This document shows, piece by piece, positions 6,889 through 13,544 of a stretch of DNA of 16,044 bases. Location: NCBI RefSeq assembly GCF_002432125.1, contig NZ_DJFS01000036.1, positions 17,115 to 33,158 of the forward strand. The letters run 5' to 3'. Under the pieces are notes generated by a model that had not been told where the DNA came from, ran no database searches, and was given only the letters and a program-made list of their open reading frames with translations. Made by a program: the position numbers and the translations under genes. Position 1 is the first letter of the stretch; each line of letters starts with the position of its first letter. This DNA comes from Brevundimonas sp. UBA5866. GTDB taxonomy: Bacteria > Pseudomonadota > Alphaproteobacteria > Caulobacterales > Caulobacteraceae.

Positions 6889-7818
6889 TTAGAACCCGCG
6901 CCAGCCCTTGGGCGGACCTGCTTCTGACAGGAAGCCGTAGAACTCTTCGTCCGGCAGCATGGCGGCGACTTCCTTGCGCAGCTCGATCATCTTTTCGATG
7001 TCGACGCCGGTGTCGTAGCCCATAGCTTCCAGCATGAAGACGAGGTCCTCGGTGACGATGTTGCCGCTGGCACCCGGCGCGAAGGGGCAGCCGCCGACGC
7101 CGCCCAGCGAGGAGTCCAGCGTGGTGATGCCCAGTTCCAGACCCGCCATCGCATTGGCGAGGCCAAGACCGCGCGTATTGTGCAGGTGCAGGCCCGTCAG
7201 GTTCTCGTCACCCACGGCGGCGCGGACGGCCTTGATCAGCTGTTTGACCTGAACCGGATGGGCATAGCCGGAGGTATCCGACAGGCCCACCTCGTCGCAG
7301 CCCGCCTTCATCAGGCGCTCGGCCAGTTCGACCACCTTGGCTTCCGGCACCTCGCCTTCAATCGTGCAGCCAAAGGCGGTGGACAGTGCGCCCTCGAAAT
7401 GCGGGCGGTTGCCCTCGGGCTGGGCCTTGATCAGTTCGGCAATGGTGGTGGCCGCCTCGATCATCTGTTCGTGGGTGCGACGCACATTCTTCAGGCTGTG
7501 CGTCTCGCTGCACGACAGGGGCAGGGAAATCTTGTGTGCGCCCGCGGCGATGGCGGCCTCGGCCCCCTTCACGTTCGGCACCAGAACCGCGACCGTCAGG
7601 CCCTCGATCTGGCGGGCGTATTCCACGATCTCTGCGGTGTCGGCCAGTTGCGGCAGGATGTGCGCGGGCACGAACGAGCCGACCTCGATTTCCTTGAAGC
7701 CCGCCGCGACCTGTAGGTCGATCCAGCGCTTTTTCTGCTCGGTCGGCAGGATGGATTTGATGCTTTGCAGACCGTCGCGCGGGCCGACTTCGCTGACAAG
7801 AATGGGGGTCCCCACCAC
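6889..7818 (-). CDS. HMG-CoA lyase-like enzyme (DRE-TIM metallolyase), possibly citramalyl-CoA-type lyase
   Basis: The 309-residue protein is a TIM-barrel acyl-CoA lyase. It has 'EVGPRDGLQ' (Arg14 and Asp15, catalytic arginine and metal ligand), 'HLHNTRG' (His211 and His213, metal ligands) and 'GGCPFAPGASGN' (Cys244, catalytic). Canonical HMG-CoA lyases have 'HxHDTYG' at the second site; here Asp is Asn and Tyr is Arg, which hints at another 3-hydroxyacyl-CoA substrate. A Chloroflexus (R)-citramalyl-CoA lyase is a known HMG-CoA-lyase relative that works with a class III CoA-transferase, the same pairing as here. I infer cleavage of a malate-type acyl-CoA to an acyl-CoA plus a keto acid. GTG 7818 or 7815 is the start; GGGAG (7822-7826) favours 7815. 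The operator at 7829-7852 directly abuts its ribosome site. Divergent from the CoA-transferase gene. Confidence 0.87.
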   Translation of the reverse strand: MVGTPILVSEVGPRDGLQSIKSILPTEQKKRWIDLQVAAGFKEIEVGSFVPAHILPQLADTAEIVEYARQIEGLTVAVLVPNVKGAEAAIAAGAHKISLPLSCSETHSLKNVRRTHEQMIEAATTIAELIKAQPEGNRPHFEGALSTAFGCTIEGEVPEAKVVELAERLMKAGCDEVGLSDTSGYAHPVQVKQLIKAVRAAVGDENLTGLHLHNTRGLGLANAMAGLELGITTLDSSLGGVGGCPFAPGASGNIVTEDLVFMLEAMGYDTGVDIEKMIELRKEVAAMLPDEEFYGFLSEAGPPKGWRGF

Positions 7819-7828
7819 TTACTCCCTC

Positions 7829-7852
7829 AAATGATCTATTATTATATCATTA
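7829..7852 (-). promoter_or_regulatory. Operator copy 3 (24-bp imperfect palindrome) between the lyase and the CoA-transferase genes
   Basis: Read toward the lyase gene, the arms are TAATGATATA and AATAGATCATTT. On that strand it contains a perfect -10 hexamer TATAAT (7846-7841), so occupancy would block the lyase promoter. The leader from here to the GTG is only about 10-13 bases. It also lies 69 bases upstream of the plus-strand CoA-transferase and may control both genes. Confidence 0.75.
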
Positions 7853-7921
7853 GATCGTTTATCGCTGTCGGTCTAGGACAGTTATGGCCCGCTGGGCCGA
7901 TGCTTTTGAGGGGTAAGCGTC

Positions 7922-9064
7922 ATGACACAAGCCGTTCGCCAAGGTCCGCTCGCAGGACTGAAGGTCATCGAGTTCACCCACATGGTCATGGGTCCGGCGG
8001 CGGGTGTGATCCTCGCCGATCTGGGTGCCGATGTGATCAAGGTCGAGCCCGCCAATGGCGACGCGACCCGCGACCTGAAGGGTTCGGGCGCGGGCTATTT
8101 CGTCATGTACAACCGCAACAAACGCTCCATCCGTCTGGACATGAAGTCCGAGGACGGGCTGGCCACGGCCAAGGCCCTGTGCGCGGGCGCGGACGTCATT
8201 ATCGAGAACTTCCGTGCGGGGGCGCTGGACCGTCTGGGCCTGTCCTATGAGGAACTGTCCAAGATCAATCCCGGCCTGATCTACTGCTCGGAAAAAGGCT
8301 TCCTGCCGGGGCCGTATGAGCAGCGCACGGCTCTGGACGAAGTGGCCCAGATGATGGGAGGTCTGGCCTATATGACGGGTCCGGCGGGGCGTCCGTTGCG
8401 GGCAGGGGCCTCGGTCATCGACGTGACGGGCGGTATGTTCGGCGTCATCGGCATTCTGGCCGCGCTGGAAGAGCGCCGCCGTACGGGCCGAGGCCAACTG
8501 GTCAAGAGCGCCCTTTATGAGACGACCGCCTTCCTCGTCGGCCAGCACATGGCGCAGAAAGCTGTCACTGGAACCGCTGCCCGCCCGATGCCGGAGCGTA
8601 TCTCGGCATGGTCTATCTATGACGTCTTCCAGACCAAGGACGGTGAGGGCGTGTTCATCGGCGTGGTGACCGACAAGCTGTGGCTGGTGTTCTGCGACCT
8701 GTTCGGCCTGACGGAGCTGAAGGCGAACGAGGCTTATGCCCTGAACAATGCCCGCGTGGCGGCGCGTGACCAGATCCTGCCCGTCGTGCGCGAGGTGGTT
8801 GGCCAATACACCCGCGAGGAGCTGATCGACATGCTGTCGCCCAGCGGCTTGCCGTTCGCGCCGATTGCTCGACCGGAGGACCTGTTCGACGATCCCCACC
8901 TGAACACGGGCGGTCTGATCGACGTGACCATGCCGAACGACGAGGTGGTTCGCCTGCCGTCCCTGCCCATCGAGATGGATGGCCGCCGCTTCAACGAACC
9001 CGCCGCCGCCCCCAAGTCCGGCGAGCATCAGGACGAAGTTCTGGCCGAACTGGCCAAGGGCTGA
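7922..9064 (+). CDS. CaiB/BaiF family (class III) CoA-transferase
   Basis: A full-length 380-residue class III CoA-transferase. It opens 'GPLAGLKVIEFTHMVMGPAAG', followed by 'LADLGADVIKVEP', 'RNKRSIRLDMKSEDG', 'ADVIIENFRAGALDRLGLSYE' and 'INPGLIYCS'. Asp139 in 'TALDEVAQ' matches the catalytic aspartate that forms the acyl-anhydride intermediate in formyl-CoA and succinyl-CoA:citramalate transferases. It moves CoA from a donor such as succinyl-CoA to a carboxylic acid in the cytoplasm. ATG 7922 has GAGGGG (7908-7913) 8 bases upstream. The gene is divergent from the HMG-CoA-lyase-like gene across a 103-base gap containing operator copy 3, so I infer that the transferase makes the CoA ester that the lyase cuts. 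The acceptor acid cannot be read from sequence. A terminator follows at 9083-9109. Confidence 0.9.
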   Translation: MTQAVRQGPLAGLKVIEFTHMVMGPAAGVILADLGADVIKVEPANGDATRDLKGSGAGYFVMYNRNKRSIRLDMKSEDGLATAKALCAGADVIIENFRAGALDRLGLSYEELSKINPGLIYCSEKGFLPGPYEQRTALDEVAQMMGGLAYMTGPAGRPLRAGASVIDVTGGMFGVIGILAALEERRRTGRGQLVKSALYETTAFLVGQHMAQKAVTGTAARPMPERISAWSIYDVFQTKDGEGVFIGVVTDKLWLVFCDLFGLTELKANEAYALNNARVAARDQILPVVREVVGQYTREELIDMLSPSGLPFAPIARPEDLFDDPHLNTGGLIDVTMPNDEVVRLPSLPIEMDGRRFNEPAAAPKSGEHQDEVLAELAKG

Positions 9065-9082
9065 GCCCGATCACACCCCTTG

Positions 9083-9109
9083 AATGGCCCCGTCAGCGAC
9101 GGGGCCATT
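9083..9109. terminator. Intrinsic terminator between the CoA-transferase and LytTR genes
   Basis: A 12-bp perfect stem (9083-9094 pairs with 9098-9109) with an AGC loop, followed on the plus strand by a short TTTCGTT tract. It lies between convergent stops (9064 on + and 9130 on -) and probably serves mainly the CoA-transferase transcript. Confidence 0.85.
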
Positions 9110-9129
9110 TCGTTACAAGAAACAAGGGA

Positions 9130-9936
9130 TCAGATGCGATCCAGCCACTGTCTGACCAATGCAACGCGCGACCGCGCGACGGTGGCGCATAGGTCTGTAT
9201 GCAGGTGAAGGGTCAGATTGCGCCCCTTGGCCTCGGCGGTCCTGACCATATCCTTTGCGACCCACCACGACCGATGAATACTCATGCCCTCGACAGGGCG
9301 TGTCTCGGCAATCGCATCGGCCATCCGCATCAGCACCAGATGACTGCCATAGTCGGTATGGACGCGCACATAATGATCCTCGCCTTCGAGAGCGACCAGC
9401 TGTGACAATGGCCAAGGCGTTCGGGCCAGAATGGCCGGTCTGGCTGCGGGGGAAACCGCTGGGGATGGCGCGGCCGAAGACCGGGGGCGCGAAGCCGCCT
9501 TCAGGTCCTCGATGAACCACAGGCACAGGGCGATCAGGCTGCTGATCAACAACACCTGACCCGCCGTATCGGCCCACAGGGCTTCGCTTGGAAATGCGCG
9601 TCCGGGATCGATGCGCGGACCGAAATACCAGAGCCACAGCGACATCGACACGCAGGCAAGGATCAGGCCTGCTATCCAACCGGCCCATTCCGGCAGTCCG
9701 GCCCGTAAGGCCAGCCTTGCGCCCAGCCAGAGCAAGGGGCGGTGCAACAGATAACCGACCCCCACGGATCGCGCCCAATAGAACAGGCGCGTTCCCACCG
9801 TCTGCTCGCCCAGAATGCCGAGCGGCTGTAGCAAGGCCAGAACCACAACCGCACCCGCAACACACATCAGTTCCAGCGCAAGACGTCGGCTGTCCAGACG
9901 CGCACGCATGACATTTGACGTTTCGTGAACGGGCAT
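9130..9936 (-). CDS. Membrane-anchored LytTR-type DNA-binding regulator
   Basis: The 268-residue protein has four hydrophobic segments in its N-terminal half (about residues 20-42, 53-75, 83-106 and 122-143). After an Ala/Pro/Ser/Arg-rich linker comes a C-terminal LytTR domain (about 172-268: 'LVALEGEDHYVRVHT', 'GMSIHRSWWVAKDMV', 'TVARSRVALVRQWL'). LytTR domains bind DNA directly; here there is no receiver domain, so a membrane-embedded sensor presumably controls binding. The likely targets are itself and the divergent gene at 10051, with the 114-base gap between as the control region. ATG 9936 has only a weak ribosome site; ATG 9909 is an alternative. It shares no operator with the catabolic genes and looks unrelated to them. 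Domain calls are firm; the signal sensed is unknown. Confidence 0.88.
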   Translation of the reverse strand: MPVHETSNVMRARLDSRRLALELMCVAGAVVVLALLQPLGILGEQTVGTRLFYWARSVGVGYLLHRPLLWLGARLALRAGLPEWAGWIAGLILACVSMSLWLWYFGPRIDPGRAFPSEALWADTAGQVLLISSLIALCLWFIEDLKAASRPRSSAAPSPAVSPAARPAILARTPWPLSQLVALEGEDHYVRVHTDYGSHLVLMRMADAIAETRPVEGMSIHRSWWVAKDMVRTAEAKGRNLTLHLHTDLCATVARSRVALVRQWLDRI

Positions 9937-9985
9937 AATCCAGCCTTGGGGCGGGTTGGCGAATGGCTAAGCCTGTTTGACGTAA

Positions 9986-9998
9986 AACAACTGTTGTT
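9986..9998. promoter_or_regulatory. 13-bp palindrome in the LytTR / Lnt-like divergent gap
   Basis: AACAAC and GTTGTT are arranged as a perfect inverted repeat around a single T. It lies 49 bases upstream of LytTR ATG 9936 and 52 bases before GTG 10051. Such a site could bind the LytTR protein, but LytTR sites are usually direct repeats, so this is a weak candidate only. Confidence 0.25.
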
Positions 9999-10050
9999 CG
10001 CTGAGAAGACCCCTACGGACCACCCTTCGAAAACCGAGGGAGGGTGCTGC

Positions 10051-11538
10051 GTGAAAACCGTCATGAAAACAAAGTGGGCATTGCTCGGGCTGTGGTTCCT
10101 TGGCTGTGGGTTCGCCATGCATATGGTGGGCAATGCCATGTGGGTCGCCGCGCCTTGGATGGCCCTGCTGCTGATGCTGCGTTTCGTGCGCGATACCCCC
10201 GCGAAAATAGGTTTGCCACTGGGGGCTGCTGGATGGGCGCTGGCCCATTATGCGGGCTGGCAGGGCGTATTGCCGTTGGGGGGATGGATGCAGTGGGCAC
10301 TGCCCGCTGCGGTCGGTGCGATGGCCTTCATGCCCTTTGCAATCGACAGGCTTTTGGGCGGCTATGTTCCGCAGGGCACGCGTTGGCTGGTACTGCCGCT
10401 GGGCTGGGTTGTGACCGAGGCTGCAATCCGTTTGCTGGGCTTCGGAACATGGGGCGCTTTGGCCTATTCCCAGCATGGGCAGCTGGCCTTGTTGCAAGGC
10501 ATGGCCGTGCTGGGCCTGGCGTGGCCTGCGCTGGTGATCGGCGCTTTTGCCAGTATTGCCAATGGTCTGTGGGAACAGCCGCGACGTACGTTGGGGCTCG
10601 CGGTTGCGTACGGGCTTGTGCTGGCGATCACGGTGATCGCCGGTCTGGCCCGATTGCACCCAAGCGAACCGCAAGACCAGGGCGTGCGGATCGCTGGCGT
10701 GGTGGTCGATAACCGTGAGGCGTTCAGGGCGACTTGGGGGCCGTTGAACAATGGCCGGGTCCTGGATGCCGATGCGTTGGAGCAGGTCCGCCCGACAGCG
10801 AAGGCCCTGTTCGCCAACCTTATGGAGCACACTCGATCGGCCGTGGCTCAAGGGGCCGGGATTGTGGTGTGGAGCGAGGGAAATGCCCTGGTCCCGGCAA
10901 TGGATGAGGCGCAGCTCCTTTCTCAGGCCCGCCAATTGGCGCGCGAGGAAAGGGTGTGGCTGTTCATCGCAATGGCGGTGATGGAGCCGGGACTGAACAA
11001 GGCGAAGAATACAGTTGTCGTCATTGATGACAGGGGAACGGTCGTGGACCGCTATCTGAAGTCACACCCGACCCCCAGTGAAGCCTCTGTGAAGGGCGAT
11101 GGCTTGATGCGGATTATCGAAACGCCGCATGGACGAATCGCCTTGGCGATCTGTTATGACTTTGATTATCCGGAATTGATTGCACAGGCCGGGCGTGCGG
11201 GTGCGGACGTGTTGCTGGACCCGTCGTGGGACAGTCCCGGCATGACGCCTCTGCACTCACACATGGCGGTCGCACGCAGTATCGAGACGGGCGCGGCACT
11301 GTTCCGTCCGGTCAATGATGGGCTGAGCATTGCGACCGACGGCAAGGGAAGAACCGTGTCGAGCCTGAGTGTCACCTATGGGCAAAGCGTTGTGTGGACG
11401 GTGCAAATGCCGATGAAACGCCAATGGGCGGTATATCCCTGGGTCGAGCCTTTTGTCGGTGCTGTCGCTGCCGGAATGATGGCCGCATTGCTGGCTTGCG
11501 GCATGCTTCTGGCCCCAAGACGGAGGGCATCCGTATGA
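10051..11538 (+). CDS. Apolipoprotein N-acyltransferase-like membrane protein with carbon-nitrogen hydrolase domain
   Basis: The 495-residue protein has an Lnt layout: several N-terminal membrane segments (about residues 8-205), a periplasmic nitrilase-fold domain (about 225-460), and one C-terminal membrane helix ('GAVAAGMMAALLACGMLL'). The Glu-Lys-Cys triad is intact: Glu276 in 'VVWSEGNA', Lys337 in 'RYLKSHPTPSE', Cys368 in 'ALAICYDFDYPE'. Its surroundings differ from typical Lnt: 'WPE' is 'WSE', 'KxHLVPFGE' is 'KSHPTPSE', and 'CYE' is 'CYD'. It may be a paralogue with a different acyl acceptor or an amidase rather than the housekeeping enzyme. GTG 10051 follows GGGAGGG (10038-10044) by 6 bases; an upstream ATG at 9925 would overlap the LytTR gene. 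The next gene overlaps it by 4 bases (ATGA). Confidence 0.82.
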   Translation: MKTVMKTKWALLGLWFLGCGFAMHMVGNAMWVAAPWMALLLMLRFVRDTPAKIGLPLGAAGWALAHYAGWQGVLPLGGWMQWALPAAVGAMAFMPFAIDRLLGGYVPQGTRWLVLPLGWVVTEAAIRLLGFGTWGALAYSQHGQLALLQGMAVLGLAWPALVIGAFASIANGLWEQPRRTLGLAVAYGLVLAITVIAGLARLHPSEPQDQGVRIAGVVVDNREAFRATWGPLNNGRVLDADALEQVRPTAKALFANLMEHTRSAVAQGAGIVVWSEGNALVPAMDEAQLLSQARQLAREERVWLFIAMAVMEPGLNKAKNTVVVIDDRGTVVDRYLKSHPTPSEASVKGDGLMRIIETPHGRIALAICYDFDYPELIAQAGRAGADVLLDPSWDSPGMTPLHSHMAVARSIETGAALFRPVNDGLSIATDGKGRTVSSLSVTYGQSVVWTVQMPMKRQWAVYPWVEPFVGAVAAGMMAALLACGMLLAPRRRASV

Positions 11539-12605
11539 GCCAGATTTCCATCCGTATCTTCGAGGACAGGGATGATGCGGTCTGTCGCCAGATCGCCGCC
11601 GATGCCGCAATGACTTCCTATGGCGCGTCAATGCCGGAACTGCGTGCGGTTTTTGACGCAAGACATCCGCTGGATGATGTCGGGCTTCGTTTGGTGGCCA
11701 CGTTTGACGACTGTCCCGTGGCCTTCATCGAGCTCAATGGCAACCACATCGAAAACCTGTTTGTCCGTGCGGCCTGGCAGGGCAAGGGGGTAGGGACGGC
11801 GCTTCTGGAAGAAGCGGAACAGATGCGCGCGGGTGACATGACCCTCAGCGTATTCCACGCCAATCCCAGGGCGCGCTCACTTTATGAACGGCACGGGTAC
11901 CGCGTGGTCGAAGACCGCGAAATCAACTACCACGGCAGCCGCCAAAGCGTGTGGTTCATGCGCAAGACTCGTCAATCGATGCCACGCCACAAGGCTGTAA
12001 TCTTCGACTTCGACGGCGTGTTGGTGGACAGCCGCGAATGGATGGTGAAGACCCTGATCCAGCTGTCTGATGAGTTCGGCCTTCAGCCATTGAACGAGCA
12101 GGCTGTCGAGAAAATGCGGGGCATGTCCAACCGCGAAATCCTGGGGCAAATGAAAGTACCCCTGTGGAAACTGCCGGCCATGATGAAACGCGGACGGAAA
12201 CTGGCTGCCTTGGCAGGCAATGATATCCACCTGGTCCCGGGTGCCGAACCCGCTCTCAGGGCTTTGCAGAAGAGTGGGTTCAAGCTGGGACTTGTCACGT
12301 CAAACAGCCGGACACGGGTTGAGCAGACGCTTGGCCACGACATCATGGCGCTGTTCCATCACATCGAATGCGGGGCGTCTTTGTTCGGTAAAGCTCGGCG
12401 TTTGACCCGGACTTGCCGTTTCATGGATGTGAAGCCCAGTGAAGCCGTCTATGTGGGGGACGAAAGCCGCGACGTCGAAGCCGCCCTGACGGCAGGCCTA
12501 ACGCCTGTGTCTGTCGCGTGGGGTTATGCCCACGCTGATATTCTGATCCAAGCTGGCACCAGCGAAGTGATCCCATGCTGGGATGCACTCCAACAAAGCG
12601 TGTAG
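11535..12605 (+). CDS. GNAT acetyltransferase - HAD phosphatase fusion protein
   Basis: This single open frame of 356 residues joins two enzymes. Residues 1-145 are a GNAT N-acetyltransferase, with acetyl-CoA loop 'QGKGVGTALLEEAE' (82-95) and 'NPRARSLYERHGYRVVE' as motif B. Residues 152-356 are a HAD-type hydrolase: Asp158/Asp160 in 'IFDFDGVLVDS', 'LVTSNS' (253-258) as motif II, Lys286 as a candidate motif III residue, and 'GDESRD' (309-314) as motif IV. All HAD catalytic positions appear present. The ATG overlaps the upstream TGA (ATGA), with GGAGGG at 11522-11527, so it is coupled to the Lnt-like gene. Met149 could begin a separate HAD gene but lacks a ribosome site, so a true fusion is more likely. 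Substrates of both domains are unknown; functional linkage to the Lnt-like protein is inference. Confidence 0.85.
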   Translation: MSQISIRIFEDRDDAVCRQIAADAAMTSYGASMPELRAVFDARHPLDDVGLRLVATFDDCPVAFIELNGNHIENLFVRAAWQGKGVGTALLEEAEQMRAGDMTLSVFHANPRARSLYERHGYRVVEDREINYHGSRQSVWFMRKTRQSMPRHKAVIFDFDGVLVDSREWMVKTLIQLSDEFGLQPLNEQAVEKMRGMSNREILGQMKVPLWKLPAMMKRGRKLAALAGNDIHLVPGAEPALRALQKSGFKLGLVTSNSRTRVEQTLGHDIMALFHHIECGASLFGKARRLTRTCRFMDVKPSEAVYVGDESRDVEAALTAGLTPVSVAWGYAHADILIQAGTSEVIPCWDALQQSV

Positions 12606-12637
12606 CCTTCTTGCCGTAAGACACGCTCTCAACACTG

Positions 12638-12727
12638 TGGCGGACAGAGAGGGATTCGAACCCTCGATAGAGTTGCCCCTATACACGCGTTCCAGGCGTG
12701 CGCCTTCAACCACTCGGCCACCTGTCC
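12638..12727 (-). tRNA. tRNA-Ser (anticodon GGA)
   Basis: On the minus strand the 5' end GGACAGG pairs with the 3' acceptor strand in a 7-bp stem ending in a G-U pair, followed by discriminator G and an encoded CCA (12640-12638). The anticodon loop is CTGGAAC with anticodon GGA (plus-strand 12691-12693). A long variable arm typical of class II tRNAs and a GGTTCGAATCC T-loop region are present. It reads UCC and UCU serine codons. No integrase or duplicated 3' end is seen beside it. Confidence 0.97.
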
Positions 12728-12873
12728 TAATCCACCGTGTATCCGGATGCGTCCGGAGCGGATTCGCCGGGAGCGGTCCGGCGAGAGGGCGCTGATTAAA
12801 TCAAACATGAAGGATGGGCAAGCGCCCTTGGCGTTCCCATATGATATTCTGCAAAAGAATCTGGAGTCCGCCC
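12728..12873. other. Intergenic region between tRNA-Ser and msrA
   Basis: These 146 bases lie between divergent genes and should carry both promoters. The first third is GC-rich, with repeated TCCGG and GGAGCGG words. A short inverted repeat TGATT-A-AATCA lies at 12793-12803. I see no convincing -35/-10 pair, and no sign of an attachment site. Confidence 0.4.
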
Positions 12874-13524
12874 ATGTTGTTGAAAAAAGCCGATACCTTG
12901 CCGACCCAAGCCGAAGCCCTGCCGGGACGTTCGGAGCCGTTGGCGACCGACACGACCCATTATGTGTTGGGCACGCCGCTGAAAGGTCCGTGGCCACAGG
13001 GTATGCAGGTCGCTGTTTTCGGTATGGGCTGTTTCTGGGGCGTAGAGCGTGTGTTCTGGCAGCAGGAGGGCGTCTATACGTCGGCGGCCGGTTATGCGGG
13101 CGGCATCACGCCGAACCCGACCTATGAAGAGGTGTGCTCGGGCAAGACAGGCCACACCGAGGTGGTGCAGGTCGTCTTCGATCCGGCCAAGCTGCCGTAT
13201 GAAGAGCTGTTGAAAGTGTTCTGGGAAAATCACGACCCGACGCAGGGCATGCGTCAGGGGAACGACATCGGCACCCAGTACCGCTCGGCCATCTATTACG
13301 CCGATGAGGCCCAGCGCGATGCGGCGCTGGCATCAAAGGCCGCCTATCAGGAAGCGCTGAGCGCAGCGGGCCGTGGCGAGATCACCACGGAAATCCTGCC
13401 GTTGGGCGAGTTCTACTACGCCGAGGACTATCATCAGGGCTATCTGGCCAAGAACCCGGCCGGCTATTGCGGAATTGGCGGCACGGGTGTCGTCTGCCCG
13501 ATCGGTCTGGGTGTGAATGCCTGA
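12874..13524 (+). CDS. msrA: Peptide-methionine (S)-S-oxide reductase
   Basis: MsrA reduces the S-epimer of methionine sulfoxide in oxidised proteins, using thioredoxin. The 216-residue product is close to E. coli MsrA in length (212) and has the nucleophilic Cys53 in 'GMGCFWGVE'. It also has the conserved 'YAGG' and 'GHTEVVQVVFDP' segments, 'FWENHDPTQ...GNDIGTQYRS', and two C-terminal recycling cysteines (Cys199 in 'GYCGIGG' and Cys208 in 'VVCP'). No signal peptide is apparent, so it should be cytoplasmic. ATG 12874 is chosen because GGAG (12863-12866) lies 7 bases upstream and the N-terminus then matches the family; the frame is open further upstream without a good ribosome site. The YjbR-family gene begins 20 bases after its stop, suggesting co-transcription. 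Confidence 0.97.
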   Translation: MLLKKADTLPTQAEALPGRSEPLATDTTHYVLGTPLKGPWPQGMQVAVFGMGCFWGVERVFWQQEGVYTSAAGYAGGITPNPTYEEVCSGKTGHTEVVQVVFDPAKLPYEELLKVFWENHDPTQGMRQGNDIGTQYRSAIYYADEAQRDAALASKAAYQEALSAAGRGEITTEILPLGEFYYAEDYHQGYLAKNPAGYCGIGGTGVVCPIGLGVNA

Positions 13525-13544
13525 ATGAACTGAAGGGGCGAGCG

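Noticed and set aside
7865..7898. Two small hairpins (CTGTC/GACAG and GGCCC/GGGCC) in the CoA-transferase leader
   Set aside because: Stems are only 5 bp, with no U-tract or leader peptide; ordinary for GC-rich DNA and not enough for a riboswitch or attenuator.
9925..10050. Extended start of the Lnt-like protein at ATG 9925
   Set aside because: It would overlap the LytTR start and add a hydrophilic stretch before the first membrane helix; GTG 10051 has a strong ribosome site and puts the helix at the N-terminus.
11975..12605. Separate HAD gene starting at the internal Met149
   Set aside because: The frame is continuous with the GNAT domain and no Shine-Dalgarno sequence precedes the internal ATG, so a fusion is the simpler reading.
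12597..12627. Inverted repeat AGCGTGT / ACACGCT near the end of the GNAT-HAD gene
   Set aside because: A 7-bp stem with a 17-base loop and no T-tract on either side; too weak to call a terminator.
12638..12727. tRNA-Ser as an attachment site for a genomic island
   Set aside because: No integrase, no duplicated tRNA 3' end in the window, and housekeeping genes follow on the right.
12739..12790. GC-rich repeated words (TCCGG, GGAGCGG) between tRNA-Ser and msrA
   Set aside because: The repeats are short, irregular and unlike CRISPR or an integration repeat; not distinctive in this base composition.
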